Assembly: GCA_003427395.1 (NCBI GenBank)
Contig: BFEA01000157.1
Coordinates: forward strand, 2,402,817 to 2,424,412
DNA: 21,596 nucleotides
Direction: 5' to 3'
Source of the DNA: Chara braunii
Lineage: Eukaryota > Streptophyta > Charophyceae > Charales > Characeae
Part shown: one piece after another, positions 1 to 9,685 of the stretch
How positions within the stretch are numbered: the first letter of the stretch is position 1
Layout of the letters: each line of letters starts with the position of its first letter
Program-made: the position numbers and the translations under genes
Notes under the pieces: generated by a model
The model's database searches: none
Seen by the model: only the letters and a program-made list of their open reading frames with translations
What the model was told of the DNA's origin: nothing

Positions 1-669
1 ATCAACAAATATTAAAAAAAAAAAAAAAATTAAAACACTCGGATTCATTAAATCCGCTCATCATCACAAGTATCCATCCGCTCGATCTACCAAAATTCCT
101 ATCAACCGTCCGATCAAGATTTCGATTTCCGATTTTTTTAACGAACAGAAAAAGAGATTTCTATTCCAACGCGATGATACAACAATTCCATCCGCGCGCT
201 TCTTCGCACATTACATTACAGTTTTTTTGCCATTGAAATGCCTACCTGCCCTGAACGTGCACAGCTTTTGTTTTAAAAAAAAAAAAATACTAATAATAAT
301 AAAAATAATTAAAAAAAAGAAAAATGGCGGGAACATCGTTTCTTAGGTCTGAATCCAAACAGTACATGGGTTTAAGGGGGAGGGGGGGGGGGGGGGGGGG
401 GGGGGGGTAGCGAGCAGCAATAGCATGTGTGACAGCAGAAAAAAGCAAGCTGCGTGACAGGAGAAAAGGCAAGTGTCATACCTTTCTTAAGATCAAGTGC
501 CGTGTATCGGTTCTGATCAGTTTAATATCTGAGCTGTTGGTCCATCGGGCCAAACTATTTTATTTTATTTTAACCAAAAAAAATCGGGCCAAACTTAAAA
601 TTAAAAAAAAGAAAAAGAAGTGTGCGTGTGACACGGAACCCAGGATGAGATTACGCATAACATACCTCC

Positions 670-671
<2 letters not shown>
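1..671. other. Intergenic, low-complexity DNA
   Basis: No credible coding region is visible. The stretch is A/T-rich with several poly-A runs (near 14, 275 and 310) and one long G tract. Open frames here consist of homopolymer translation or run into the CT repeat and show no domain. Confidence 0.7.
376..407 (+). repeat. Poly-G tract (G5-A-G26)
   Basis: Five G, one A and then 26 consecutive G. A run this long can form G-quadruplexes and its exact length is unreliable in short-read assemblies. Confidence 0.95.

Positions 672-735
<64 letters not shown>
672..735 (+). repeat. (CT)n microsatellite
   Basis: About 32 uninterrupted CT units, followed by a TG-rich stretch (741-757). It is the complement of the AG repeat at 823-869, so the two can pair. 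Confidence 0.97.
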
Positions 736-739
<4 letters not shown>

Positions 740-818
740 CTGTCTGTGTGTGTGTGTTTACGCACATACACATTTATCTACATGACGGTCGATTAAAACA
801 CGGCAACCCGACACCCAC

Positions 819-822
<4 letters not shown>

Positions 823-869
<47 letters not shown>
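823..869 (+). repeat. (AG)n microsatellite
   Basis: About 23 AG units, starting from CACAGACAG, which mirrors the CTGTCTGTG at the end of the CT repeat. Together with 672-735 it forms an inverted repeat with a loop of about 80 bases. Confidence 0.97.
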
Positions 870-870
<1 letters not shown>

Positions 871-892
871 GAATTTGATGCGGAAACCACCC

Positions 893-918
893 AAAAAAAA
901 AAAAAAAAAAAAAAAAAA
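893..918 (+). repeat. Poly-A run (A26)
   Basis: Twenty-six consecutive A directly after the AG microsatellite. It could be the tail of a retroposed sequence, but no retroposon body is recognisable upstream. Confidence 0.95.
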
Positions 919-1910
919 GGACAAGATAGCGAAGCTGAGGGCAAACTGCAGTTGGAACACGGTCTGTAAAACAAAAGCACCAAATTGAATGTAAAAGGTC
1001 GTACCTGTACCTGCACCTGCACGTTCGTATGGCTCACAACAAGCTCAAGTTAACGAGAGAGACGGCCTCGCTGCATTTCTCACCCTGAAATGTGATGTGA
1101 AGAATGCCGGGTGTATCTTCGGCTAAAAGATGGAAAGATACACTGGCCATTCGTTTTTGTGCCTTTCTCACATTCGCCGAGTGGTGGAGTTGGCGGCTCG
1201 AAAGCACAATGAATGAATGACAGAGCGGTGGCTCGCTCCACTACTCTCGAAATGTGCAAGAGGAGAGTGAATCTTCAGCTAGAACATGGAAAGATACACC
1301 GCCATATTTTTTTATTTTTTTTTTAGCGCATGTGGAGAGTAGTGGAGCAAGGGCCAGAGAAGGAGTGAAAGTCGACCACAACGTGATCGAAAGTACATGG
1401 AATGCACTAGAGAAGGGCAAATGTTTCGGAGGAAAAAGGAGTAGGAAGGGCAATTGGGCAATAAGACCAAAAGGAGAATGCACGGAAAGAGGCGAAGGCG
1501 ATCGGAAGGGGAAGGAATGGCGCCAATGCAAGAAGCCCCAAGAACAGCAGGGTCAATGACGCAAAATAGGTTATACTACAGGGAGGAGTGAAGGAAGGAA
1601 GATGGAGGGGATGCAGATCCCCGCCAAAAATAGAGACGAACAGAAGAAGAAGAAGAAGAATATCCAAAGTTTTTTTCTTTTTTTCTTTTTTTCTTTTTTT
1701 TTATATCCGAAGTTCAGAAGAATAGTGATAAACAGAGGCCATAGACTGTCCTTCGTGCATGCTTCAACAGAAATTTCCATGCTCAACCGCATAATGCACT
1801 GAGCTCAGAAGAAACGCGCTCATTGCCCTACGCACGTTTCAGCCAGGAAGCGCACCTGGCACTCATCAGGGGCCTTCTCCTCGGATCCGCCTTACGGCAG
1901 CGAGTGCGAA
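919..1910. other. Intergenic DNA with a diverged 60-bp duplication
   Basis: No gene is supported. Segments 1087-1149 and 1249-1306 are diverged copies of each other, sharing GAAATGTG at the start and TGGAAAGATACAC with ATCTTC..GCTA before it. The rest is purine-rich and has only unconvincing open frames on both strands. Confidence 0.6.
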
Positions 1911-2107
1911 GAGAAAGATTCGTTTTTATAATTTTTTTCACTCCCCAAAAAGTTCCCCTGCGCAAAGTGGGGGGGTGCAAAAAGAAAAAAAAAGAAAAGA
2001 AAAAAAACTTAAAGAATTAGGGAGAAAGATTCGTTTTTATAAATTTTTCACTTCCCAAAAAGATCCTCTGCGCAAAGGGGGGAGAAAAAAAAACTTAAAG
2101 AATTAGG
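1911..2107 (+). repeat. Tandem duplication of an ~85-110-bp unit next to the MITE
   Basis: Copy 1 is 1911-2021 and copy 2 begins at 2022. Both start GAGAAAGATTCGTTTTTATA, contain CCCAAAAAG and CTGCGCAAAG, and end in AACTTAAAGAATTAGG. They differ mainly in the length of the A/G-rich tract. Copy 2 runs straight into the left end of the MITE at 2106. Confidence 0.85.
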
Positions 2108-2273
2108 GCCAGATCCCACTGACAAAGAGGATCGGAACGAGTGTCTGAATCTGGACGTCTTTTGTGGCGAGGTGCAGAAAACTGTGATCGATCTGCTATT
2201 CTGCATCTTGTCCGTGGAACACGTCCAGATTCAGACACTTATTCCAATCGTCCTTGCCAGTGGGATCTGGCCC
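2106..2273. mobile_element. Tourist-like (PIF/Harbinger-type) fold-back MITE
   Basis: A 168-bp non-coding fold-back element. The outer arms, 2106-2158 and 2221-2273, are 53 bp each and pair at 47 of 53 positions without gaps. They begin GGGCCAGATCCCACTG and the inner ends read GAATCTGGACGT. Pairing continues imperfectly inward to TGCAGAA (2173-2179) and TTCTGCA (2199-2205), leaving a loop of about 19 bases. The element is flanked on both sides by TTA, the target-site duplication typical of PIF/Harbinger elements, whose terminal repeats also often start GGGCC or GGCC. It encodes no protein and would depend on a transposase elsewhere. As RNA it would form one long hairpin, so a small-RNA precursor is an alternative reading. 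Confidence 0.8.
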
Positions 2274-2289
2274 TTAGCCTTTTAATTAA

Positions 2290-2325
2290 ATAATAATAAT
2301 AATAATAATATATAAAAAACAAATA

Positions 2326-2374
<49 letters not shown>
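2290..2374 (+). repeat. (TAA)n microsatellite, interrupted
   Basis: Two TAA/AAT trinucleotide tracts, separated by about 20 bp of TATAAAAAACAAATAAA, just right of the MITE. Confidence 0.95.
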
Positions 2375-2377
<3 letters not shown>

Positions 2378-3289
2378 TTACAAGATTCGCCAGCGTTGAC
2401 CGGCGGTCGGCAAGGTTGCAATCGGTTCCCTTTTTTTCCTCCTTTTTTTCCCCCTTTTTTTTTCCCTTTTTTTTTTCCCTTTTGTTTCCCTCCTTGCCCG
2501 TTTTTCCCTCTTCCAGCAGGTAGTAGTATATCGGAGCTTGGCAGTGGTGTGCACGGCCTCCTCGCCCCCCCCTCCCTCACTCACTCACTCACTCGTCACC
2601 CACTTGTGCGCATCATCACTCCCGCCAATCATCGCCCCCATCACCGGATCGCGATCACAATTCTTCGTGTTATTGCGACTGTTGGATCAGTCCGAACGCA
2701 CTTGGCCAACCCCGCTGCCCTGATACATGTGAAATGTTGTGTTAGTGGAGCAAGGGCCAAATTCACCGTTTTCCTTTGATTATTCCCACTACCGCCCGCC
2801 CTTGCCAACAGTACCGTCGTTTTGTATAAAAAAAAAAAAGGAAAAACAGTACCGTCGTAACAGATTTGTCGTGTACCGCTCATTCGGTTTGTCGTTTTGT
2901 TTGTTCTGCTTTCAGTCGGAGAGGCGTGCCACGAGGATGATGGGCCTCGCTCTTTTTTTTCTTTTNTTTTTTTTCTTTTCTTGGGTTGGGAGGGGGGGGG
3001 GGGGCGGGGGGGGTGCAAAAAAAATATTTTGTGAAATACCCCTGGCATCGATTGGACCCCCCAACTTTGCAATATACCCCTACCGGGTAGCATCCAACTT
3101 TCCAAAATGCCCCAGTACTTGCCAACTTTTCCTAGGCGCTATTGCAAAAGACCAAGGCCCAAACGGGGAGAGGTCCAGATTGCAAAGTGGCACAACGCAA
3201 AGCTTTCGGCCCAAAAGGGCATTCGGCACTACCCACATGTTTCAGGGGCATTTCTCTAATACCCTAAAGCAAAAAGCGGATCTCGCGTG
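2375..3289. other. Intergenic DNA: pyrimidine tract, ambiguous base, short repeats
   Basis: No gene is supported. It holds a T/C tract at about 2426-2500, a (CACT)n run near 2577-2595 and a duplicated CAGTACCGTCGT (about 2811 and 2847). A poly-T/poly-G stretch carries the only N in the window, at 2966. On the minus strand, between about 3020 and 3135, three related units start GGGGTATT or GGGGCATT; two of them continue into AAAGTTGG. The longest open frames here are low-complexity. Confidence 0.6.
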
Positions 3290-3738
3290 GTGATGGGCCT
3301 GCGTGAGACTCCGCACGCTGTCGCACAGTGCCGTCGGAGCGGGCCGGTTGCGTGGACGGAGCCGCCGCGATCACGGGAGACCCCGGGTGAAATCGCGGTC
3401 GTCTTGGGCGGACCCGGGTGAAATCGTGGTCGTCTCGGGCGGTCGGCACATGCGGTGCCAGGGGTCACATCAGTGCCTAGATAGTCGTCACGGCGGAGTT
3501 GGTTTCTCGCGGTGTGGCGCGCATGCACCCGGTCGTGTTCTGTGGGGAGGTGAGGGACGTGTCCGGTTGGGAGGTGCGTATAACCCCGACACGTAGACAG
3601 TCTTCGGTCACAGCGGAGTCGCTTTGTCGAGGTGTGGTGCGCATTCACATCGGTGCGCAGACAGTCTTTCGTCACGGGGGAGTTGGTTTCTCGCGGCGCG
3701 CATGCACCGGGTCGTGTTCGGTGGGGAGGTGAGGACTC
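3290..3738. repeat. GC-rich region with two sets of tandem repeats
   Basis: Strikingly GC-rich compared with both sides. A 31-32-bp unit is repeated head to tail at 3379-3410 and 3411-3441 (GGGTGAAATCG.GGTCGTC core). A second family appears three times, starting near 3479, 3594 and 3658, built on AGACAGTC..TCAC followed by GGAGTTGGTTTCTCG and GCGCGCATGCACC. The open frame running from the integrase fragment into this region has no integrase core and looks accidental. This DNA sits exactly where the retrotransposon breaks off. Confidence 0.75.
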
Positions 3739-4362
3739 ACGTATATATCTAGGGTGGAGTGACTCCCTAGGTCTAAGGGAAGACCGCTCCTGACAAAGTA
3801 CACAAGATTTACAATAATTGTCAATCATGTGTCTCATGCCATCCCAATAATATAAATCGTGAATTTTCAAGTATGTCGCATTCGCACTCCTATAGCCACC
3901 TGCCGATCCATCATGAAGGGCCGCCATAACGTTAATCTGTCGATTTATGCCACAAACCACCCTTCTGGGATTCCTTCCTTTACTTCTCATTGACAGATGA
4001 CCGTCTCTTACTAAAAAAATTGGCCGCATCTTGAGGACTCTTTCGCTTGCATTTTTTTCCCTCATTTCACACAAAAGGAGCATTCCCAATTCCAGATATA
4101 CTCCGTCATATTTTTCTGCGTGAAAGACCTTTTTTATTTCTCCTTCTTCAAAATCATCGTCCTCTCCTTCGTGGACCACATTCTGCTTCGTACTCTGCCT
4201 TTCTCCTTCAATTATAGCCACCACATCTTGAAGCAACGAGTTCGCCAACATGTACATTCCTCCTATCAATCGTTTATGTTTTTCTACCTGTTGGGGCCCG
4301 TTCTCCAGTGAGACCAGATCTTCCTGCAGCTGGTACTTATCTACCAAGGCCAAGTTCATCAT
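3739..4362 (-). pseudogene. Integrase N-terminal zinc-binding domain fragment
   Basis: This is the N-terminal part of a retrotransposon integrase, which inserts element cDNA into the chromosome. An HHCC-type zinc-binding domain is visible: LHDGSAGGYRS, then ATYLKIHDLYYWDGM, then the pair CKSCVLCQ. The second expected histidine, in the GG-H position, reads Y (GGYRS), which would weaken zinc binding. After LHPRYIRES the frame passes into unrelated GC-rich sequence, so the D,D-35-E catalytic core is missing. The fragment is in the same frame as the RNase H part upstream, separated by one TGA (4363-4365), so the two were one polyprotein. The truncation looks like a rearrangement breakpoint or a replacement by local repeats. 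Confidence 0.85.
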
Positions 4363-5034
4363 TCATTTTATTCCTGGCATCCCCCATGAATCTTCCTCAA
4401 TATATGTCTTAAGAACTATGTCCGACCGTCGTACACGACCTAGAAGTGCAAGCCATATGGGTCGTCTAGGAGTAATATGTCCACCTACGACTAGCGACCA
4501 AGAGTTAATGTGGAGTCTTACGTCTTCTTCCTTGTCCAGAAACCCATCGACTGGTGAAGTATCTTCGACTACACCTTTGTTGTTTTTGTCCCAGTCGACG
4601 CGACTTAACCCATCTGCCCTATTTTTATTTCCTGGAATACGTTTCAACTCGAAGTCAAACATCCAGATGTATGTTAGCCATCTGACAATTGTTGGATCCG
4701 AAAGAGCGAAATTCTTAAGCGAACCCGCCAGAGCAGTTGAGTCAACTCTTTGGACGAACCTTCTGCCGAAGAGGTAATTTATGAAAATTTGTAGGCAATG
4801 AAGAACTGTTAAAGTTTCTCGCTTAAACTGAGAGTAATTTCTCTTAGTTGTGTTAAGCGTTCGACTTTCAAATCTCAAAGGCCGCTCTTCTCCCTTACAA
4901 TCTTTCTGAATCAATACACCTCCCAAGGCAGTTGGTCCAGCATCAGTCTCCACAATAAAGGGCCTCGTTAGGGTGGCGGCATGATCTGACATCCCCAACA
5001 AAATTCATTCTTCAGGTCTTTAATTATCAACTCC
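4363..5034 (-). pseudogene. RNase H domain of the Gypsy polyprotein
   Basis: RNase H removes the RNA template during cDNA synthesis. Visible features are the start FIVETDAGPTALGGVLIQ with the first acidic residue, the block RPLRFESRTLN, the glutamate in FKRETLTVLHC, the VDSTAL aspartate block, and the typical C-terminal GNKNRADGLSRV just before the link to integrase. The domain is intact over about 200 residues, making this the best-preserved part of pol. It is cut off from reverse transcriptase by a frameshift near 5010 and a TAG at 5035-5037, and from integrase by a TGA at 4363-4365. The M at 5001 is simply the first in-frame ATG after the break and not a real start. Confidence 0.9.
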
Positions 5035-6179
5035 TACTTATTTCCCCATTCCCAATCTTGACTTTGGCGTGCAAGCTTTCGCAGTTGCTCTGTCTTAGCC
5101 GCAAACCCCTTAATAAACACTCTAAAAAAAAAACACGTTCCCAGAAAACTCCTTACTTTCGTAATAGTCTTGAATGGAGTCGGTCACTCGAGAATCTTGT
5201 CGGTCTTCTTAGTGTCTGGCCAACGACCCCTCTCGTCACACACAAACCCTAAGATTGTAGCTCCACACATACAATGTCTGGACTTCGCTCCACTCACAAT
5301 GAGGTTATGCTCTTTTAGCAAATCTATGACCTTGCATAGATCTTGCACATGATCCCAGACAAATCGTCTAATTCACCTCCTGCTCATTCTTTTTCTTTGA
5401 CCCTTTCACAGTCAGATCATCAATGTATGATTGTGTAATATAAGGACTTACTGATTGCATTCAAGTTGCTCTTACCATATGGCTTTGAACCATTGCGACC
5501 ACATTCGTCCATCCTTGTGGTGCGACATTCATATGCATCGCCGTCATCGGTCTGTCCGATGGGTAAACAGGAAACTGGTCGTAACAAGAATATAGATCTA
5601 TAAGTTAAATTATAGATCGTCCTGCGCCGACTTCCGAAAGTGCATCAGCATTCGACAGACCACACTGGTATGCGTCCCTCACAGTCACAACATTTGATCG
5701 CTGCAAATTTTGTACCCATCGCAAAGTCCCATTTGGTTTAACGAAGCAAAACCAAGCGGATGCATATGGTTCACTCGAGTAGTCTGACACATGTGTAAGG
5801 ATTTTCCCATCGAGATATTTTACCACTTTTTCCTCATCAGCCGGATTGGGATATCGTGCACCTCGCAGATTCCATGATTCATGTGGCATGGTACGTATCT
5901 GAATCATCGGAATCTTGTCAACGTCAAGGCGGCCACATTCGTCATCATTAAAGGCGTAGGCAGTATGTCTTCCTCTCATGGTCTTCACCATCAACTGTCT
6001 CTCTTGCGCTGTAAGGAAATCTGGTTCTCATATTATCAGCGCCTCTTCCGTTTCCCGGTTGATACGGCATAGTCCATTCTCTGTATTTTCTCAAATCTGC
6101 CGTATCAACTCTTGCTCCCGCTCGTAATAAACTTCTTGTTCCTCACTCACGAACACAAGAACAGGGCGACATTTTTTAT
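5035..6179 (-). pseudogene. Broken reverse transcriptase domain with upstream linker
   Basis: This is the RNA-dependent DNA polymerase of the element. The linker (about 5995-6179) carries stops at 6091-6093 and 6028-6030. The domain starts around KIPMIQIRTMPHESWNLRG and includes YASAWFCFVKPNGTLRWVQNLQ. After a TAA at 5605-5607 the same frame continues with LIDLYSCYDQFPVYPSDRP, then VAPQGWTNVVAMVQ, a TGA at 5461-5463, and the catalytic box YIDD at 5416-5427. A frameshift near 5370 follows, then the thumb and connection region with RFVWDHV, GFVCDERGRWPD and VRSFLGTC, interrupted by TGA at 5184-5186. The active-site aspartates are kept, but four stops and two frameshifts abolish function. The protein would be continuous with protease upstream and RNase H downstream. 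Confidence 0.9.
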
Positions 6180-8072
6180 CTACTCTTTTGTACCGCCTTT
6201 GTGACCCTTGCTTGAACCTACCCCTAAAAAAGACCGAGTTGTGCTTTGAGGTTGGGCTCCTGCCGATCCTCCTATCCTCCTAGGCGTCCGATATACCAAC
6301 TCAACCTCCCCTTCTCCCATCTGTTCCATTACCTTTTCTCTCAATGCCTCTACAGCCCCCGGGTCTGTCATCCCATAGGTTGACACTATGTCCATAGCAT
6401 CGCCTATACTGGCCAGGATAAGAGTCGGCGTTTCCGGCTGCCTTTCCTCTTCAAACTCACCGCCCCCTAGCCTCTTCCTTTCCTCTTCCGACTCTTCAAT
6501 CGTGAAAGAGTCAGGGTTGGGTTGGTTCCTTACACTTCTAGGCTCAATATTTTTGCACGTGATAACCTCATGATTGTCACACACTGGATCACACAAGACG
6601 AGGAACATTGTCCCATCATGCTTATTAAGTATGAGGGTCTCTGTTCGACTCAAGAATGACCTGCCCAACAGGATGGGATGATCGAGATCAGGCATTATAA
6701 ATGAACAACTTCTCACCTTCACCTTCCCAATCTCTAAAATCACTCCCAACGCGGTCCCCACAAACGTTGAACGACTATTCGCTCTCATTAGAACTCCGTT
6801 ATCGGAGCGATCTATTTTCAGTCTCAAGCGCAAAGCATGCTCCTCCTTTATGAGGTTCATCTCTACGTCACTGTCCACCATTGCCGTGCATGTTTTCTCT
6901 TTTAGTACTACGTCCAAGCACCCACACGCGACGGACTTCCAATCCATCTTCGTGCCTGTCTCCGCCCATTCTGCTTCCTCAGGGATTATGGCCCCCAATC
7001 TTATACTAGCCACCATCTTCCTTGACAATCGAGCTTTGAGCTCGTCCCGGAGTCTTGGGGTTGAAGCCAACACATCCTTCAGGTTCATAAGGTGATTACA
7101 ACTCTCAAGGATTCTATCCATCATCTCCTCCACGTCATAACCTTCTTCCACTCGGACAGTGTACTTCCTTTTCGTCCCTTCCAGAACTCTGTCCGTGTCT
7201 GCTTTAATATCCCTCTTCTTCGCTCTTAGCTCAGCTCTTTTATCTTCTTCTCTCCTTAACCTCTCATCCCTTTCATCCTCGTCCTCCGGGATGTCCACTT
7301 TCTCTTTTTCCCCACTAGGCTCAGGAACGTCCTTTACCGGCTCATCGGAGCTTACCGCCCCCTTGACCCTCGTCCTGACTGCTTGTGGTGCTCTTTCTGA
7401 CCTTGATGGTGACCTATAAACCATTCCAGATCGAGGCGTCGGCCTCGAAACTGTTATGCCTAGTAAGTTCCCAGACCCTCCTTGCAATCCTGAACCCATA
7501 TCGTAGAGATACACCAGCAACTCTTTACCTTTCCACTCCTTGATCTCCTCACACATACTCGTCAATTTATCTTGATATCTTCCTATTTTTGCCACTAGAT
7601 CTTCCATTCTTTCCATTGTTCTTCGTGCCTCATTCCAGTTACCCTCCTCTATCTCATCGTCGGATTCCACCACAATTGACTCTTCCCTGACGGTGTCAGC
7701 TTTCCTTTCCTGCTCTACCTCCTCATTCTCTCCTAACTCTTGTACCCTTACATCATGACGAACCTTCTCCTCTTGCCAAATCTGAAACATAGCCGGAGGA
7801 GCTGGTGGCATGCCGGCCTCGGCTCGTCGCAAGGCCTTCTTCCTCGTTCCTCCAGGGGTCTTAGGGTCAATGTAGTACCCAAACTTGTCATACATATCAC
7901 CATCGTAGTTGGTACTAAGTAACCCTTCATCTTCATCATTTTTTCGGACAAGGCTGAATTTGATAGTGTGACTTTTTTGCCCACAATGCCAGCAAATAAC
8001 ATTCTTCCAATTTATCCGTCCTCTACCAAACCCTCGTCCGCCTTCTTCACTACCCTGACTTCCTGACACGTT
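6180..8072 (-). pseudogene. Zinc knuckle plus retropepsin-like protease region of gag-pol
   Basis: A 629-codon open stretch. Its first residues follow a TGA at 8073-8075 and the apparent GTG start is not genuine. Residues 26-39 form a zinc knuckle, CWHCGQKSH, but the last cysteine reads serine, so CCHC is broken. A long charged, E/K/R-rich middle (about residues 85-340) is probably coiled. The protease follows near residues 385-480: the active-site block reads VDSDVEMNLI where the family has D-S/T-G-A, so the catalytic-loop glycine is replaced by aspartate; the C-terminal half has ILLGRSFL, matching the hydrophobic-hydrophobic-G motif. The tail lies before reverse transcriptase and changes frame at the end (TAG at 6180-6182, in a short A run). 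The length fits a gag C-terminus plus protease. Confidence 0.85.
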
Positions 8073-8075
8073 TCA

Positions 8076-8763
8076 GTCCCAATTTCCTCCTCCACTGGAA
8101 TTACCACCACCATTTCCTCTTCCATTTCCTCCACGACCACCATTTCCTCGTCCTCGACCCCATCCTTGGTTCTGTCCACGTCCGCTGCCTTGATTTCCCT
8201 GCGACCCTTGTGGCGCGGACTGCTGAGGTTAACTTGGCTGCGCGTTCGGGTGACTTACCTGTTGAGATTGGGGTCCTGGACATCCGTAGGAAGCCATGCT
8301 CAACGGAGCCCCTGCATATGATCCATGTTGTCCACTTACTGGTCATGGTACATATGGATCATACCCAGGCCAAGGACTTGAGGGTCCATAGCTCAGCCAC
8401 GACCGATAGGGTGATGGCCCAGCCTGACCATGTGACTCAGGCGGTGGCATTGCTGTTACTTGCGAACCTTGGCCTCTTCCTTAGCCTTGTCCGCCTTGGG
8501 CCAGATTTTTGGCCTTCCTCTGTGCCTTTGTTAACTTTTGAAGCTTAGGTTCTTCTTCTTCTTCTTGTACTACCCCTGGGCTTGCGTTACTGTCATTACC
8601 CTTTTGGCAGCATTCGCTTCTTTCGTAGCTTCAAGTTGGGTCACTACCTCCTCCACAACTTTCTTAAGGTCCTGGTCGTTACTTGTCGTAGTGTCCAAGA
8701 CCTTTCTCTTCTTTCTTGCCTGCCGCATTTGGAAGAGGTCTACTTGGTCCAATTCCCCATCTA
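8076..8763 (-). pseudogene. Gag middle and C-terminal part: coiled, Q/P-rich and RG-rich
   Basis: This connects the gag domain to the zinc knuckle. It begins with a charged helical stretch (VDLFQMRQARKKRKV, then KKVVEEVVTQLEATKEA), then a second frame with EEEEE, a Q/G/P/Y-rich section and finally an RG-rich stretch (WGRGRGNGGRGGNGRG) typical of nucleic-acid binding. The long downstream frame has stops at 8481-8483 (TAA), 8343-8345 (TGA), 8229-8231 (TAA) and 8073-8075 (TGA). Frame breaks lie in the A8 run near 8770 and in the G4 run near 8576. Read across these, the coding sense is continuous, so this is one decayed gag gene and not several small ORFs. Confidence 0.8.
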
Positions 8764-9309
8764 CTACATTTTTTTTATAGTAGCCTCTGTCAACTTTTTC
8801 CCTGGCGCACCCTTATTGGTCAACGCAGAGGCCTCCCAATTTGTGAATTGCCTTAGGAAGGTTGCACATTGCTCCTCTTCCGCCGTCCCAGGGACCTTCC
8901 TTGCCATTTTCTCAAAAGTCGTCGCAAATGCGCCCACTGTGGTAAACTCATTGCGCTGTAACATTTCCACGTCTGCCTTCGTTAGCAGACCATCCCCCAA
9001 CTTGAAGCGCCTTTGCATCTCCTCTTTGAAACTCGCCAAAACTCCTGCTGCTCCAACAGCCACCTTTATTATCTCAGGCTGAATCTCCCACAAGACATAT
9101 CTAGGCAGCAATTTGAACTTGTCTGCCTCAGATGCCTCGCTCGTAACTTGCTCGAACATCTCTAACCATTCAAATACCCTCTCTCCTTTAAACATGAAGA
9201 TGTTAACCTTTGGCACCTGTAGTCGTGCTAACTCTCTTTTCTCAATGGCTTTGACAAAGTCTACCGGTGTAGCAGCCGGGCCCCGCTCGATTCCATCTGC
9301 GTCCGACAT
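8764..9309 (-). pseudogene. gag: Gag N-terminal (capsid-like) domain
   Basis: A 181-codon open frame from ATG at 9309, the first gene after the leader. It matches the general pattern of the plant retrotransposon gag domain: acidic N-terminus, a KVNIFMFKGERVFEWLEMFEQ block (F-G-x-x-x-x-EWL type), a helical middle with FKEEMQRRFKLGD and a late FATTFEKMARKVPGTAEEEQ block. Gag forms the virus-like particle that houses reverse transcription in the cytoplasm. The frame ends at tandem TAG stops immediately after an 8-A run; the downstream coding sense continues one frame back. A real start at 9309 is plausible because the leader and primer binding site lie just upstream. Confidence 0.85.
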
Positions 9310-9660
9310 CTCTATATCCTTTTGTTAAACAACCTGTTGGGAATAATAAAGATAACCCATCAATAGTTTATCAATTTTCAAGGTACTTTATCTAAGTCGT
9401 ACCTAGACGTCTCACTTCTAAGCATAACTAACAATTCTTCTACTAATTATTAGTATCTATTCAGAGCCATAGATACAATCTTCATTACACTTATAATCAC
9501 ATGCTCCCACTACATACATTATCATCAGTATCATACCTTGTATACAATGTACGCCTCTCCTATATAGGACAATCCAATACATAGGGTTTTGTCATTTTGC
9601 CTAGATCAACAGCCTTCTCTTTAACCTGGGTTCGTTCACTTAAGGACCCCGGTAGTCAAC
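9310..9660 (-). other. Retrotransposon 5' leader between primer binding site and gag
   Basis: About 350 bp of A/T-rich sequence without coding signal between the primer binding site and gag. A leader of this length is normal for plant Gypsy elements and would hold packaging signals, none of which can be identified from sequence alone. Confidence 0.7.
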
Positions 9661-9683
9661 CGAGAGCCCCGACAACGGCGCCA
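9661..9683 (-). promoter_or_regulatory. Primer binding site, tRNA-Asp type
   Basis: On the minus strand it reads TGGCGCCGTTGTCGGGGCTC, starting two bases after the LTR end. This is the classic plant Gypsy primer binding site complementary to the 3' end of tRNA-Asp, with one T in place of C against the usual TGGCGCCGTTGCCGGGG. Confidence 0.85.
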
Positions 9684-9685
9684 CC

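Noticed and set aside
429-1037. Open frames with Ser-Leu or Arg-Glu repeats on both strands
   Set aside because: They are translations of the CT/AG microsatellites and poly-A runs; no start context, domain or conserved pattern.
2239-2580. Minus-strand frame with poly-Ile and Lys/Gly-rich segments
   Set aside because: Produced by the TAA microsatellite and the T/C tract.
3256-3738. C-terminal half of the frame running through the integrase fragment
   Set aside because: After LHPRYIRES there is no integrase core; the frame is open because of GC-rich tandem repeats.
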